From assembly GCA_902761655.1 (NCBI GenBank), contig CACWLD010000016.1:28573-64727 (forward strand): a stretch of 36,155 nucleotides of DNA, given 5' to 3'. This DNA is from an uncultured Bacteroidia bacterium. Its GTDB lineage: Bacteria; Bacteroidota; Bacteroidia; Bacteroidales; UBA932. The notes under the pieces are model-generated. The model made no database searches, was not told where the DNA came from, and worked only from the letters and a program-made list of their open reading frames with translations. Positions 7,554-15,261 of this stretch are shown here, in pieces. Made by a program: the position numbers and the translations under genes. Positions within the stretch are counted from its first letter, which is position 1; each line of letters starts with the position of its first letter.

Positions 7554-9115
7554 TTCTTGGAATGTCTTCTGAGGGTTTGCATACATTCTCTGCGAGGGAT
7601 TATCACGGAAACGCCGTTATAATCAATTTCCTTGCGGATAAGCTGGGTGATGGCCTCCATATTGGGGGCGATTGGGTTCACCACGTGAAGGTGCTCCGGC
7701 TCCACGCCAAGGCCAAGGCAGATGGCCTCGAACTTGCTGGTTCCGGCGGAGTCCTGTCCTCCGGTCATTGCGGTGGTGAGGTTGTCGGAAATGATCACGG
7801 TAATGTTGGAGTGGTCGTTGACGGCGTCCAGCAGGCCGGTCATTCCGGAGTGGGTGAAGGTGGAGTCTCCAATGATGGCTATGGCGGGGAAGAGGCCGGC
7901 GTCAGCGGCTCCCTTGGCCATAGTGATGGAGGCGCCCATATCCACGCAGCTGCTCAGAGTCTGGAACGGAGGAAGCGCTCCAAGGGTGTAGCAGCCGATG
8001 TCTCCGAATACCCTTGCGCCGGGGTACTCCGCTGCCACCTTGTTGAGGGCGTTGTAGACGTCGCGGTGGCCGCAGCCCGGACAAAGCTGGGGCGGGCGCG
8101 CGGCCAGGTTGGCCGCCTGCGGGAAGCCCTTGCCCGTGGCTTTGCCAAGGGCTGCCGCCACGTTGTCCGGATTGAGTTCTCCGGTGCGCGGGAGTTTTCC
8201 CGTGAGCCTTCCTTCAACCTTGTATCCGGCGCCAAGGATGGCCTTTACGTCCTGTTCTACTACGGGCTGGCCGTCCTCTACAACCAGGATGCTCTGGCTC
8301 CTGGCGGCCAGCTCCTTTATCTTCTTTTCAGGAAGCGGATATTGCGATACCTTGAGCACGTTCTGCGCTCCTGCCTCGCATACATAGTTGTAAGCGATTC
8401 CGCAGGCGATGATGCCCAGCGGAGCGGAGACGCCGTCAAGGGCGTTGTGCGCGGATTCCTCCGCGGCCGCCGCCATTGCCGGCTGCTTCTCTATAAGGGA
8501 AATATATTGCTTGCGTGCGATGCCGGGAAGCAGAACCCATCCCTTGCCTGTGGCGGGATTGAACTTGTTCTGCTCCTGCGGGGCTCCAATCTCAACTGCG
8601 GCGCGGGAGTGCGCCAGGCGGGTGACCACCCTGAACAGCACCGGAACGCCCAGTTTCTCCGACAGGTCGAAGGCTTCGCCCATCATCTTGAAGGCTTCCT
8701 GCTGTGTGGAAGGCTCAAAGATTGGGATCATTGCGAACTTGCCGTAGAAACGGCTGTCCTGCTCGTTCTGGGAGGAGTGCATTGAAGGGTCGTCCGCGGC
8801 AAGGACCACGAGGCCTCCGTTAACGCCGGTGATGGCGCTGTTCACAAAGGCATCGGCGCATACGTTCATTCCCACGTGCTTCATACATACAAGGGCGCGC
8901 TTGCCCGCGTAGGACATACCCAGAGCGGCCTCCATTGCGGTTTTCTCGTTGGTGCACCAGCGGCTGCGTATGCCGCGCTCGCGCGCCAGGGGGTCTTTCT
9001 GAATGAATTCAGTGATTTCAGTAGAAGGGGTTCCGGGATAGGCGTACACGCCAGAAAGGCCGGCGTAGATAGCCCCAAGGGCTATGGCTTCGTCCCCTAA
9101 CAATAGTTTTTTCAT
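7550..9115 (-). CDS. iorA: Indolepyruvate:ferredoxin oxidoreductase, alpha subunit, without ferredoxin domain
   Basis: 521 residues. The N-terminal pyruvate-ferredoxin-oxidoreductase type domain (LGDEAIALGAIYAG...YPGTPSTEI) is followed by the thiamine-diphosphate domain with CPGCGHRDVYNAL near residue 343 and the GDSTFTHSG...NLTTAMTGGQ metal/TPP motif near 417-450. The protein ends in ECMQTLRRHSKK. The C-terminal double [4Fe-4S] ferredoxin domain found in archaeal IorA (total about 600 residues or more) is missing, with no CxxCxxC cluster. I believe shorter IorA versions are usual in Bacteroidota, so this is probably not a truncation. Electrons must then pass to a separate ferredoxin; NfnAB in the same operon is a natural partner. 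ATGA overlaps at both ends indicate translational coupling. Confidence 0.93.
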   Translation of the reverse strand: MKKLLLGDEAIALGAIYAGLSGVYAYPGTPSTEITEFIQKDPLARERGIRSRWCTNEKTAMEAALGMSYAGKRALVCMKHVGMNVCADAFVNSAITGVNGGLVVLAADDPSMHSSQNEQDSRFYGKFAMIPIFEPSTQQEAFKMMGEAFDLSEKLGVPVLFRVVTRLAHSRAAVEIGAPQEQNKFNPATGKGWVLLPGIARKQYISLIEKQPAMAAAAEESAHNALDGVSAPLGIIACGIAYNYVCEAGAQNVLKVSQYPLPEKKIKELAARSQSILVVEDGQPVVEQDVKAILGAGYKVEGRLTGKLPRTGELNPDNVAAALGKATGKGFPQAANLAARPPQLCPGCGHRDVYNALNKVAAEYPGARVFGDIGCYTLGALPPFQTLSSCVDMGASITMAKGAADAGLFPAIAIIGDSTFTHSGMTGLLDAVNDHSNITVIISDNLTTAMTGGQDSAGTSKFEAICLGLGVEPEHLHVVNPIAPNMEAITQLIRKEIDYNGVSVIIPRRECMQTLRRHSKK

Positions 9116-9873
9116 ATTATCTCAAATGTATCTGCGTCTTCAAGCACAGGGAACTTTGCCCTGTAGTCCTGAATCAATTTCTTGTCAAATTCTCCCGAAC
9201 ATTCGCACTGGGTGTTGTCCGGGCAGGCGGCTACCGCATTTCCGTAAGGGTCCAGCAGGACCGTGCCGCCGTTATAGTTGCAGACCGGATCCGTTCCAAC
9301 GCGGTTCACGCCCAGGACGTAGCACTGGTTCTCGATTGCGCGGGCGCGCAGGAGGGTGTCCCAGTGGTAGCGGCGCTTGTCCGGCCAGTTGGCCACGCAT
9401 ATTATTGCATCGTAATCGTCCCTGTTGCGGAGCCATACGGGGAAGCGCAGGTCATAGCAGACGGTAAGGAGGAACCTCCATCCGCGCCATTCCACGATGG
9501 CCTTGTCACGTCCCGCACCAAACCTTTCCTTCTCTCCTCCGTATGTGAACAGATGTCTCTTGTCATACACCGTAACGCCGCCGTCCGGCTTTACAAAGTA
9601 AAAGCGGTTGCGGCATCCCTCCGACGTGCGGAGCGCAATGCTGCCGGCTATGGCGGCATTCGTGCGCGCAGCGGCGGCCTTCATCCAGGCAAGGCCGGCT
9701 GATGGCTCTTCTTCTACGGTGGCGTCAGGGAGTGTGGCGAAGCCGGTGGTGAACATTTCCGGCAGAACATAAAGGTCTGCGCCTGGGTTCCTGTCAAGTG
9801 CGCTGTCCAGTTGCGACAGATTGTCCTGGGGACTGCCCCAGGCGATGTCTCTTTGCAGTAATACTACTTTCAT
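9112..9873 (-). CDS. Carbon-nitrogen hydrolase, omega-amidase (YafV/Nit2-like)
   Basis: 253 residues from the ATG at 9873. An in-frame ATG at 9888 is excluded because the -7 promoter element at 9890-9897 puts the transcript start at or after it. The nitrilase catalytic triad is visible: Glu about 39 (LPEMFTTGF), Lys about 105 (YDKRHLF) and Cys about 139 (TVCYDLRFP). TVCYDLRFP and the short length fit the 2-oxoglutaramate/2-oxosuccinamate omega-amidases rather than true nitrilases. As first gene of an operon for aromatic 2-oxo acids it makes sense: glutamine transaminases pair glutamine with arylpyruvates and release 2-oxoglutaramate, which omega-amidase turns into 2-oxoglutarate and ammonia, pulling the transamination forward. 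That link is inference from context. Confidence 0.88.
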   Translation of the reverse strand: MKVVLLQRDIAWGSPQDNLSQLDSALDRNPGADLYVLPEMFTTGFATLPDATVEEEPSAGLAWMKAAAARTNAAIAGSIALRTSEGCRNRFYFVKPDGGVTVYDKRHLFTYGGEKERFGAGRDKAIVEWRGWRFLLTVCYDLRFPVWLRNRDDYDAIICVANWPDKRRYHWDTLLRARAIENQCYVLGVNRVGTDPVCNYNGGTVLLDPYGNAVAACPDNTQCECSGEFDKKLIQDYRAKFPVLEDADTFEII

Positions 9874-9889
9874 AATAACTATAACCATA

Positions 9890-9920
9890 CAAATATAAAT
9901 GATTTGACGCCAAAAAGCAA
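9890..9920 (-). promoter_or_regulatory. Promoter of the nitrilase-ior-paaK-nfn operon
   Basis: Reading the minus strand, TTG (9920-9918), 20 nt, TATATTTG (9897-9890) match the Bacteroidota -33/-7 consensus. The start would be near 9883-9886, giving a leader of roughly 10-13 nt before the ATG at 9873. It overlaps the oppositely directed promoter of the DUF2007 gene. Confidence 0.7.
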
Positions 9921-9936
9921 AATAGTAGTATATTTG
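9904..9936 (+). promoter_or_regulatory. Promoter of the DUF2007 gene
   Basis: TTG at 9904-9906, 22 nt, then TATATTTG at 9929-9936, slightly wider than the usual 19-21. The start would be near 9940, about 24 nt ahead of the ATG at 9964. Its -33 part lies inside the divergent promoter, so the two directions probably compete. Confidence 0.6.
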
Positions 9937-9963
9937 CGTAGAGTCTCTAAATCACAAACTATT

Positions 9964-10200
9964 ATGAAAGACGGAGAATACAAGACAGTGGCCCGTTATA
10001 CAGACGCTGTTTCTGCTCACATAGCAGAGGGGATGCTGCTGGAAAACGGTATTCCGGCAGTGGTTTTCGGAGAGGTTTCCTCCTATCCGAGCTTTAACGT
10101 GATGGATTCCATTGAACTCAAGGTCTTTGAAGCGGACTATGATGCGGCGCTCGCCCTGCTCAATGCCCCTTCCAATGACGCTCCAGCGGATGCCGAATAG
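9964..10200 (+). CDS. DUF2007 (putative signal-transducing protein) domain protein
   Basis: 78 residues. The ATG at 9964 is chosen over a TTG at 9904 because the latter lies in the promoter. The sequence has the compact DUF2007 pattern: an N-terminal VARYTDAVSAHIAEGMLLENGIP segment in which the protein chain position is 'read', then FGEVSS...IELKVFEADYDAALALL. Function is unknown; Pfam calls the family a putative signal-transducing protein because of similarity to the C-terminal part of PII-like folds. Single gene with its own promoter, followed by a separate tRNA promoter. Confidence 0.72.
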   Translation: MKDGEYKTVARYTDAVSAHIAEGMLLENGIPAVVFGEVSSYPSFNVMDSIELKVFEADYDAALALLNAPSNDAPADAE

Positions 10201-10202
10201 TT

Positions 10203-10232
10203 TTGGAATTCCGTAATAAAGAATTAACTTTG
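10203..10232 (+). promoter_or_regulatory. Promoter of tRNA-Arg
   Basis: TTG at 10203-10205, 19 nt, TAACTTTG at 10225-10232: an ideal Bacteroidota promoter. The start near 10236-10240 leaves about 40 nt of leader before the mature tRNA at 10281, and that leader holds a 25-bp palindromic repeat. Confidence 0.72.
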
Positions 10233-10245
10233 CGCTCCAATTTAC

Positions 10246-10270
10246 GTCATTCCCGGCCTGACCGGGAATC
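10246..10270 (-). repeat. 25-bp palindromic repeat in the tRNA-Arg leader
   Basis: A complete unit in reverse orientation with arms TCCCGG/CCGGGA and loop TCAGG, flanked by GAT and ATGAC. It lies between the promoter and the tRNA, so it should be transcribed as a stable hairpin about 10 nt before the mature 5' end, where RNase P cuts. Confidence 0.85.
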
Positions 10271-10280
10271 TCAAAAGGCC

Positions 10281-10354
10281 GGTTCCGTAGCTCAGCTGGA
10301 TAGAGCAACAGATTTCTAATCTGTGGGTCTAGGGTTCGAATCCCTACGGAATCA
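10281..10354 (+). tRNA. tRNA-Arg (anticodon TCT)
   Basis: Cloverleaf by eye: acceptor arms GGTTCCG/CGGAATC with discriminator A at 10354, D-arm GCTC AGCTGGATA GAGC, anticodon arm ACAGA-TTTCTAA-TCTGT with TCT at 10315-10317, T-arm TAGGG TTCGAAT CCCTA. The CCA end is not encoded. It reads AGA (and AGG by wobble) arginine codons. Confidence 0.96.
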
Positions 10355-10357
10355 CGC

Positions 10358-10393
10358 AAAGACGCTGCAGCAACTACTGCAGCGTCTTTTTTT
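10358..10393 (+). terminator. Rho-independent terminator after tRNA-Arg
   Basis: A perfect 13-bp stem (10358-10370 with 10377-10389), 6-nt loop CAACTA, and a run of seven T ending at 10393. It starts 4 bases after the tRNA. Confidence 0.92.
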
Positions 10394-10493
10394 GCGCGAT
10401 TCCGTAGGGATCCCTGTTAACCCCCCTGTCACTGACGTGACATCCCCCAAGGGGGAAAGCGGCCTTCACTGTCGTTCCGGCCGGTGCCTCCCG

Positions 10494-10609
10494 GTCGTCG
10501 CATCGCTCCTCCCTCCCGGCACGGCGCTGCTGCGCCTAGGCACCGAAGGTGGCAAATCCCTAATACCATTACTGTGTCGTCGCCTCGCTCCTCCCTCCCG
10601 GCACGGCGC
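10494..10609. repeat. Pair of 34-bp direct repeats
   Basis: 10494-10527 and 10576-10609 are identical except for one base (CATCGC versus CCTCGC), 82 bp apart. The second copy runs straight into the palindrome GGTGCGCACC. Origin unknown; no gene uses them. Confidence 0.85.
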
Positions 10610-10717
10610 AGGTGCGCACCTGCGCGAGAGAAGTGCGCCTCACGTCCCAGAAAGAGGGACGACGGGCGCGTTTTACCCCCTTTTTCGCTCCCCACGTCCC
10701 ATAAATCGGGACGTCAG

Positions 10718-10760
10718 GCGCACCTGCGTCAAAAATGGAGTAAACCGCCCCAGGTGTGCG
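10718..10760 (+). repeat. 43-bp palindromic repeat, copy A
   Basis: Begins GCGCACCTG and ends CAGGTGTGCG around an A-rich centre (CAAAAATGGAGTAAACC). It is the same length as copies B and D at 23858 and 24046 and shares their termini and centre. Confidence 0.8.
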
Positions 10761-10831
10761 ACCACACATCGCACCGCGACCCAAAGAGCCTTGAATAGGG
10801 TCAGGTGGGTGTTCTGGAGACGAAGGGTCTA

Positions 10832-10856
10832 GATTCTTCGCTTCGCTCAGAATGAC
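10832..10856 (+). repeat. Diverged 25-bp palindromic repeat
   Basis: Exactly 25 bases with the GAT and ATGAC ends of the family but a different core (TCTTCG, CTTCG, CTCAGA); only the outer three arm bases pair. Probably a separate subclass. Confidence 0.6.
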
Positions 10857-10925
10857 AACGCGCTCAGGAGGACAGAGTGAGACGCTCAGGAGGACAGCGA
10901 GGGGGAGCGCTCAGGAGGAAGGGAG

Positions 10926-11678
10926 TTAGAGGGAGAGGTCCAGGGAGACGGGACAGTGGTCGGAGCCAAAGACGTCGTTGAGGATGTCTGCTTCGCAGAC
11001 CTTTTCGCGGAGATTTTCGGATACCAGGAAGTAGTCGATGCGCCAACCTACGTTCCGTTCGCGGGCGTTCATACGGTAGGACCACCAGGAGTATTTGGCT
11101 TCGCCGGGGTGGAGGGAGCGCCAGGTGTCTACGAAGCCTGCGTCAAGCAGCTGAGTCATCTTGGCGCGTTCCTCGTCGGAGAAGCCGGCGTTGAGGTGGT
11201 TGGTGGCGGGGTTCTTGAGGTCGATCTCCTCGTGGGCAACGTTCATATCGCCGCAGACTATGACGCCTTTGCGGGCCGCGAGGGCGCAAAGGTATTGTCT
11301 GAAGGCGTCCTCCCACTCCATACGGTACGGCAGGCGGCGCAGGCCGTCCTGGGAGTTGGGAGTGTAGACGTTCACCAGGTAGAATTCAGGAAATTCCAGC
11401 GTAATGACGCGGCCTTCCGTATCGTGCTCTTCGATCCCGATGCCGTATGTGACGCTAAGAGGGTGCTGGCGGGTGTAGATTGCCGTTCCGGAGTAGCCTT
11501 TTTTCTGTGCATAGTTCCAGTAGGACTCATAGCCCAGGAATTCCAGGTCCAGCTGCCCGGCCTGGAGTTTGGTCTCCTGCAGGCATACGAAGTCCGCGTC
11601 AAAGGACTCGAAGATGTCCGCGAAGCCCTTTCCGGCTACGGCGCGGAGGCCGTTCACGTTCCAGCTGATGAATTTCAT
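10926..11678 (-). CDS. xth: Exodeoxyribonuclease III / AP endonuclease
   Basis: 250 residues from the ATG at 11678, one base after the cysS stop; an in-frame start at 11702 would lie inside cysS. Exonuclease III family signatures: MKFISWNVNGLRA with Asn 7, metal-binding Glu about 35 in CLQETKLQ, CGDMNVAHEEIDLKNP, WRIDYFLVS, and the C-terminal catalytic GSDHCPVSLDL. It cuts at abasic sites and trims 3' ends in base excision repair. Probably the third gene of a flippase-cysS-xth transcript. The family call is firm; Xth versus ExoA naming is a matter of convention. Confidence 0.95.
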   Translation of the reverse strand: MKFISWNVNGLRAVAGKGFADIFESFDADFVCLQETKLQAGQLDLEFLGYESYWNYAQKKGYSGTAIYTRQHPLSVTYGIGIEEHDTEGRVITLEFPEFYLVNVYTPNSQDGLRRLPYRMEWEDAFRQYLCALAARKGVIVCGDMNVAHEEIDLKNPATNHLNAGFSDEERAKMTQLLDAGFVDTWRSLHPGEAKYSWWSYRMNARERNVGWRIDYFLVSENLREKVCEADILNDVFGSDHCPVSLDLSL

Positions 11679-11679
11679 A

Positions 11680-13206
11680 TTATTCCAGGGTCCATTCGGC
11701 ACCGTCCTTGGTGTCCTTTACTACTATTCCAAGTTTCTTGAGGCTGTCACGGATATGGTCGGAGGTGGTCCAGTCCTTGGCGGCCTTGGCGGCGGCGCGG
11801 CTCTCCAGGACCATATCCATAAGGCCTGCAATGACGCTGTCCGCCTTTCCGCCGGCGGCCTCTTCGTCCCTCAGGCCAAGCACGCCAAAAACTATGTCGT
11901 CAAATATCTGCACCAGGGTGGCTATGTCGCCCTGGGACAGTTTTAACTGCTTGTCCTTTGCGGAGTTGATCAGTTTTACGGCGGCGGAGATATGGGCGAG
12001 GGCCACGGGGGTGTTCATATCGTCGCAGAGGGCTTCGTAGATGCCCTCGAAGACGGTCTTCACCTCCGGGTTGTCCGCAGGGCAGGTGTCCGGCGCAACG
12101 CCAAATTCGTATTCCTCGTAGGAATACTCAGGCGCCTTGCGCCCGGCCAGCGCGTACAGGTCGCGAGCGGCCTGCATTACGCGTTTATAGCCCTTTTCCG
12201 CGGCCTGGAGCGCTTCGTTGGAGAAGTCCAGGGTTCCGCGGTAATGTGCCTGCAAAATAAAGAAACGCACCGTCATAGGGCCGTATGCGCGGTCCAGTTT
12301 TGGATGGTTTCCGCTGAAGAGTTCCGGCAGGGTTATGAAGTTGCCAAGGGACTTGCCCATTTTCTGGCCGTTTATTGTAATCATATTGTTGTGGACCCAG
12401 TAGCGGACGCCCTGCGTTCCGCGGGATGCCACGTTCTGGGCTATCTCGCACTCGTGGTGCGGGAACATCAGGTCCATTCCGCCTCCGTGTATGTCGAACT
12501 CGTATCCCAGATACTTCTCTCCCATCACGGAGCACTCTAGATGCCATCCCGGGAAGCCCTCTCCCCAAGGGGAAGGCCATTTCATTATGTGCTGCGGCTC
12601 GGCTTTCTTCCAAAGGGCGAAGTCGTACGGGGCGCGCTTGTCGCTCTGGCCGTCCAGGCTGCGCGTGCCCTCCAGCGTTGCGTCAAGCGAGCGCCCGGAC
12701 AGCACGCCGTAGTGGTGGTCGTTGTTGTACTTCTCCACATCGAAGTATATGCTTCCGTTGCTCTCGTACGCGTATCCCGCTTCCAGGATCTTCTTCACGG
12801 CCTCTATCTGCTCCACGATGTGCCCCGACGCGCGCGGCTCAATTGATGGCGGAGCCACATTGAGGGCGCGCATTGCGTCGTGGTACCTGAGCGTATAGCT
12901 CTGCACCACCTCCATTGGCTCCAGCTGCTCCAGGCGGGCTTTCTTTGCGATCTTGTCCTCGCCTTCGTCCGCATCGTGCTCAAGATGTCCCACGTCCGTG
13001 ATGTTGCGCACGTAGCGCACCTTGTATCCAAGGTGGCGCAGCAGCTTCTGCAACACGTCGTAGGTGACTCCCGGGCGCGCGTGGCCCAGATGTGCGTCCC
13101 CGTAAACGGTGGGTCCGCACACATACATTCCCACGCGCCCCTCGTGAAGGGGTGTGAACAGTTCCTTGCGCCTGGAAAGCGTGTTTGTCAGATAAAGAGC
13201 TCTCAT
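11680..13206 (-). CDS. cysS: Cysteine--tRNA ligase
   Basis: 508 residues, slightly longer than the E. coli enzyme. Class I synthetase signatures: zinc-site [15 protein letters not shown] near residue 30, which contains the HIGH-type motif [37 protein letters not shown], and the KMSKS-type KMGKSLGN. The C-terminal helical anticodon-binding region contains [21 protein letters not shown] and ends in WTLE. It charges tRNA-Cys in the cytoplasm. Its start shares ATGA with the stop of the upstream membrane-protein gene, so translation is coupled. Confidence 0.97.
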   Translation of the reverse strand: MRALYLTNTLSRRKELFTPLHEGRVGMYVCGPTVYGDAHLGHARPGVTYDVLQKLLRHLGYKVRYVRNITDVGHLEHDADEGEDKIAKKARLEQLEPMEVVQSYTLRYHDAMRALNVAPPSIEPRASGHIVEQIEAVKKILEAGYAYESNGSIYFDVEKYNNDHHYGVLSGRSLDATLEGTRSLDGQSDKRAPYDFALWKKAEPQHIMKWPSPWGEGFPGWHLECSVMGEKYLGYEFDIHGGGMDLMFPHHECEIAQNVASRGTQGVRYWVHNNMITINGQKMGKSLGNFITLPELFSGNHPKLDRAYGPMTVRFFILQAHYRGTLDFSNEALQAAEKGYKRVMQAARDLYALAGRKAPEYSYEEYEFGVAPDTCPADNPEVKTVFEGIYEALCDDMNTPVALAHISAAVKLINSAKDKQLKLSQGDIATLVQIFDDIVFGVLGLRDEEAAGGKADSVIAGLMDMVLESRAAAKAAKDWTTSDHIRDSLKKLGIVVKDTKDGAEWTLE

Positions 13207-14222
13207 ATCTTTTTCTTTTTATTTACCGATAACAAAATCAGGGAGAATACTCCCAGGATTATGAAACCCAATGCCTGCGTCTCGTGCGCCATTATGGCGT
13301 AAGTCATTCCGTACGAATCCGCCGCCACCTTGTCCAGCGCCATAATTCCCTGGAAATATACTGACGACAGCGCAAACTGTATGATTGCGTGGAAGGTGCC
13401 GAATCCGCCCGGCGCCGGCAGCACTGAAGCCAGGCTTCCAATGAGCGTGAGGCACAGCGCGTCAGTCAGCCCCAGGCCGCCGAACACTCCACCAAGCGCA
13501 TTGATGGTGCAAACGCTCTGAAGCCAGTACATACCCCATATGACGATGGTGTAGAACACGAACAGCCACTTGCCCTTCATCCTGATGCAGCTCCCGAAGC
13601 CCTGCCACATACCCAGCAGCAGCTTGTAAATGCGGGCGCAGAGGCGGCCGATGCCGTTGTCGCGCTTGCGAAGCAGCGCCACGGCGGCCACGAATGCGCC
13701 TCCCGCCACCAGCAATACCGCAATTATCAGCAGGAACGATGCGTTGAAACTGTCGCGGACCCATCCTGCGATGAACTCCCCGAAGCGTCCTCCTCCCAGA
13801 AGCAGGATCAGAAGGAACGTGGCGAACATTGAAACCAGGTCCCACACCCGGTCCAGAGCCACCGTGCCCAGTACCTGGTCATACGGCGCCCCCGTCCCGG
13901 AGGTTATCACGCCGCAGCGCACCAGTTCTCCGGAATACGGCACGGCCATATTTGAAAGGTTTCCTATGTTTACTCCGTGGAAAGCGGTCATCCGCTTTAT
14001 TGACGGGGCTATAGGCTTGATTGTCAGCCTCCAGCGCAGTGCGCGGAAGTACATTGCCACAAAACCGGCAAGCAATGCCAGCAGGATGTAGGCCCAGTTG
14101 CAGGACTCCATAGCCTTTGCAAAACTGCTCCAATCCACCTTGCTGCAAGAGTATGCTATAAGGCCCCCCGCAAGGGCGAAGGACAGCACATACTTCAATA
14201 TCTTTTTTACTTTGGTGTCCAT
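13203..14222 (-). CDS. Lysylphosphatidylglycerol synthase-type membrane protein (UPF0104/YbhN family)
   Basis: 339 residues from the ATG at 14222; the TTG at 14234 overlaps the -7 element and cannot be used. About eight hydrophobic segments, with the family motifs [12 protein letters not shown] near residue 62, a [16 protein letters not shown] stretch near 95, and [13 protein letters not shown] near 275. This is the stand-alone membrane domain (PF03706) without the lysyl-transferase half; relatives move lipids or glycolipid intermediates across the inner membrane, but the substrate here is unknown. First gene of a transcript with cysS and xth, and divergent from the operon that contains another putative lipid-carrier transporter (DUF368). 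Confidence 0.85.
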   Translation of the reverse strand: MDTKVKKILKYVLSFALAGGLIAYSCSKVDWSSFAKAMESCNWAYILLALLAGFVAMYFRALRWRLTIKPIAPSIKRMTAFHGVNIGNLSNMAVPYSGELVRCGVITSGTGAPYDQVLGTVALDRVWDLVSMFATFLLILLLGGGRFGEFIAGWVRDSFNASFLLIIAVLLVAGGAFVAAVALLRKRDNGIGRLCARIYKLLLGMWQGFGSCIRMKGKWLFVFYTIVIWGMYWLQSVCTINALGGVFGGLGLTDALCLTLIGSLASVLPAPGGFGTFHAIIQFALSSVYFQGIMALDKVAADSYGMTYAIMAHETQALGFIILGVFSLILLSVNKKKKI

Positions 14223-14231
14223 ATATCTCTG

Positions 14232-14239
14232 CAAATATA
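14232..14239 (-). promoter_or_regulatory. -7 element of the flippase-cysS-xth promoter
   Basis: TATATTTG on the minus strand, 9 bases before the ATG at 14222, so the transcript starts almost at the start codon. No clear TTG is seen at the -33 position. Confidence 0.5.
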
Positions 14240-14251
14240 CCGATTATTTGC

Positions 14252-14259
14252 TAACTTTG
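14252..14259 (+). promoter_or_regulatory. -7 element of the PfkB operon promoter
   Basis: TAACTTTG lies 6 bases before the ATG at 14266, so the message should be leaderless or nearly so. A -33 TTG at the right distance is not evident. It faces the divergent flippase promoter about 12 bases away. Confidence 0.5.
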
Positions 14260-14265
14260 ACCCCT

Positions 14266-15261
14266 ATGAAATCTATACTGGGGATTGGAAACGCCCTCAC
14301 CGATATCCTTGCAATCCTGCCGGACGACAGCCTCCTCCGGGAATTCCACCTTCCCAAGGGCAGTATGCAGCACATTGATATGGAAACCGGCGACAAGATC
14401 TGGGCTAGAATCAAGGATATGGACGTCCATTACGTTGCCGGCGGGTCCGCCGCCAACACCATCACCTGCACATCCATCTTTGGGATGCCTTCCTACTTGA
14501 TAGGCAAGATTGGCGATGACGAGATTGGCCACCTCTACCAGAGCGACGAGGAGCAATACGGCGTAAAGTGCACCCTCCTCCGCGGCAAGAACTCCACCGG
14601 AAAGTCCATAGTGTTCGTTTCCGGAGCAAATGCTGAAAGGACCTTTGCAGTGTGCCTAGGCGCAGCCCTGGAGCTGGTTCCTGAGGACCTGAAGCCGGAG
14701 TATTTCCAGGGGAAGGACTACTTCCACATAGAAGGATACCTTGTCCAGAACCAGGACGTGGTGCGCACCGCGGTAAAGATGGCGCGCGAGGCCGGCTGCA
14801 TTATCTCCCTTGACCTTGCATCATACAACGTGGTGGAATCCAACGAGGCCTTCCTGCACGACATTGTGGAGAAATACGTGGACATAGTCTTCGCCAACGA
14901 ATCCGAATCCCGCGCCTTCACCCACCAGAAGGACCCGCGCAAGGCCCTTGACGAAATTGCCCGCTACTGCGACATAGCAGTGGTCAAGGTAGGCAAGGCC
15001 GGCAGCTGGGTAAAGAGCGGAGACCAGGCCTTCTTCATAGGCTCCTGGCCCGGAGAGGCCATAGACGCCACCGGCGCCGGAGACACCTATGCCGCAGGCT
15101 TCCTCTACGCGCATTCCCTTGGAATGCCGCTGGAGGTATGCGGCAAGGTTGGCAGCATAATTGCCGCCAAGGTGGTGGAGGTTATCGGCAGCAAGATTGA
15201 CATCCCCCGCTGGAAAAAAGCTAAAGAAGAAATTCGAGAACTGATATGCCAAGTTTCATAA
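14266..15261 (+). CDS. PfkB-family carbohydrate/nucleoside kinase (adenosine kinase-like)
   Basis: 331 residues from the ATG at 14266; earlier in-frame starts lie inside the divergent flippase gene. It opens MKSILGIGNALTDIL; substrate-binding VAGGSAANTI lies near residue 64 and the C-terminal PfkB signature 2, DATGAGDTYAAGFLY, with the catalytic aspartate near 265. Bacteroidota homologues are usually labelled adenosine kinase or ribokinase; the substrate cannot be settled from motifs. It overlaps the next gene by 16 bases. Confidence 0.9.
   Translation: MKSILGIGNALTDILAILPDDSLLREFHLPKGSMQHIDMETGDKIWARIKDMDVHYVAGGSAANTITCTSIFGMPSYLIGKIGDDEIGHLYQSDEEQYGVKCTLLRGKNSTGKSIVFVSGANAERTFAVCLGAALELVPEDLKPEYFQGKDYFHIEGYLVQNQDVVRTAVKMAREAGCIISLDLASYNVVESNEAFLHDIVEKYVDIVFANESESRAFTHQKDPRKALDEIARYCDIAVVKVGKAGSWVKSGDQAFFIGSWPGEAIDATGAGDTYAAGFLYAHSLGMPLEVCGKVGSIIAAKVVEVIGSKIDIPRWKKAKEEIRELICQVS

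Larger units (their letters stand above)
10394..10925. other. Non-coding, repeat-rich intergenic region
   Basis: No convincing gene. It holds a 34-bp direct repeat pair, two small ACGTCCC/GGGACGT-type hairpins (10643-10661 and 10694-10714), one copy of the 43-bp palindrome, and a diverged 25-mer. Open frames across it read through these repeats on several frames with low-complexity Arg/Pro-rich products and are not coding. Confidence 0.75.

Noticed and set aside
7475-8785. 436-codon open frame on the plus strand
   Set aside because: Antisense to iorA, which is clearly the real gene.
10323-10832. 169-codon open frame across the repeat region after tRNA-Arg
   Set aside because: It starts inside the tRNA, runs through the terminator and several repeats and has Arg/Pro-rich low-complexity content.
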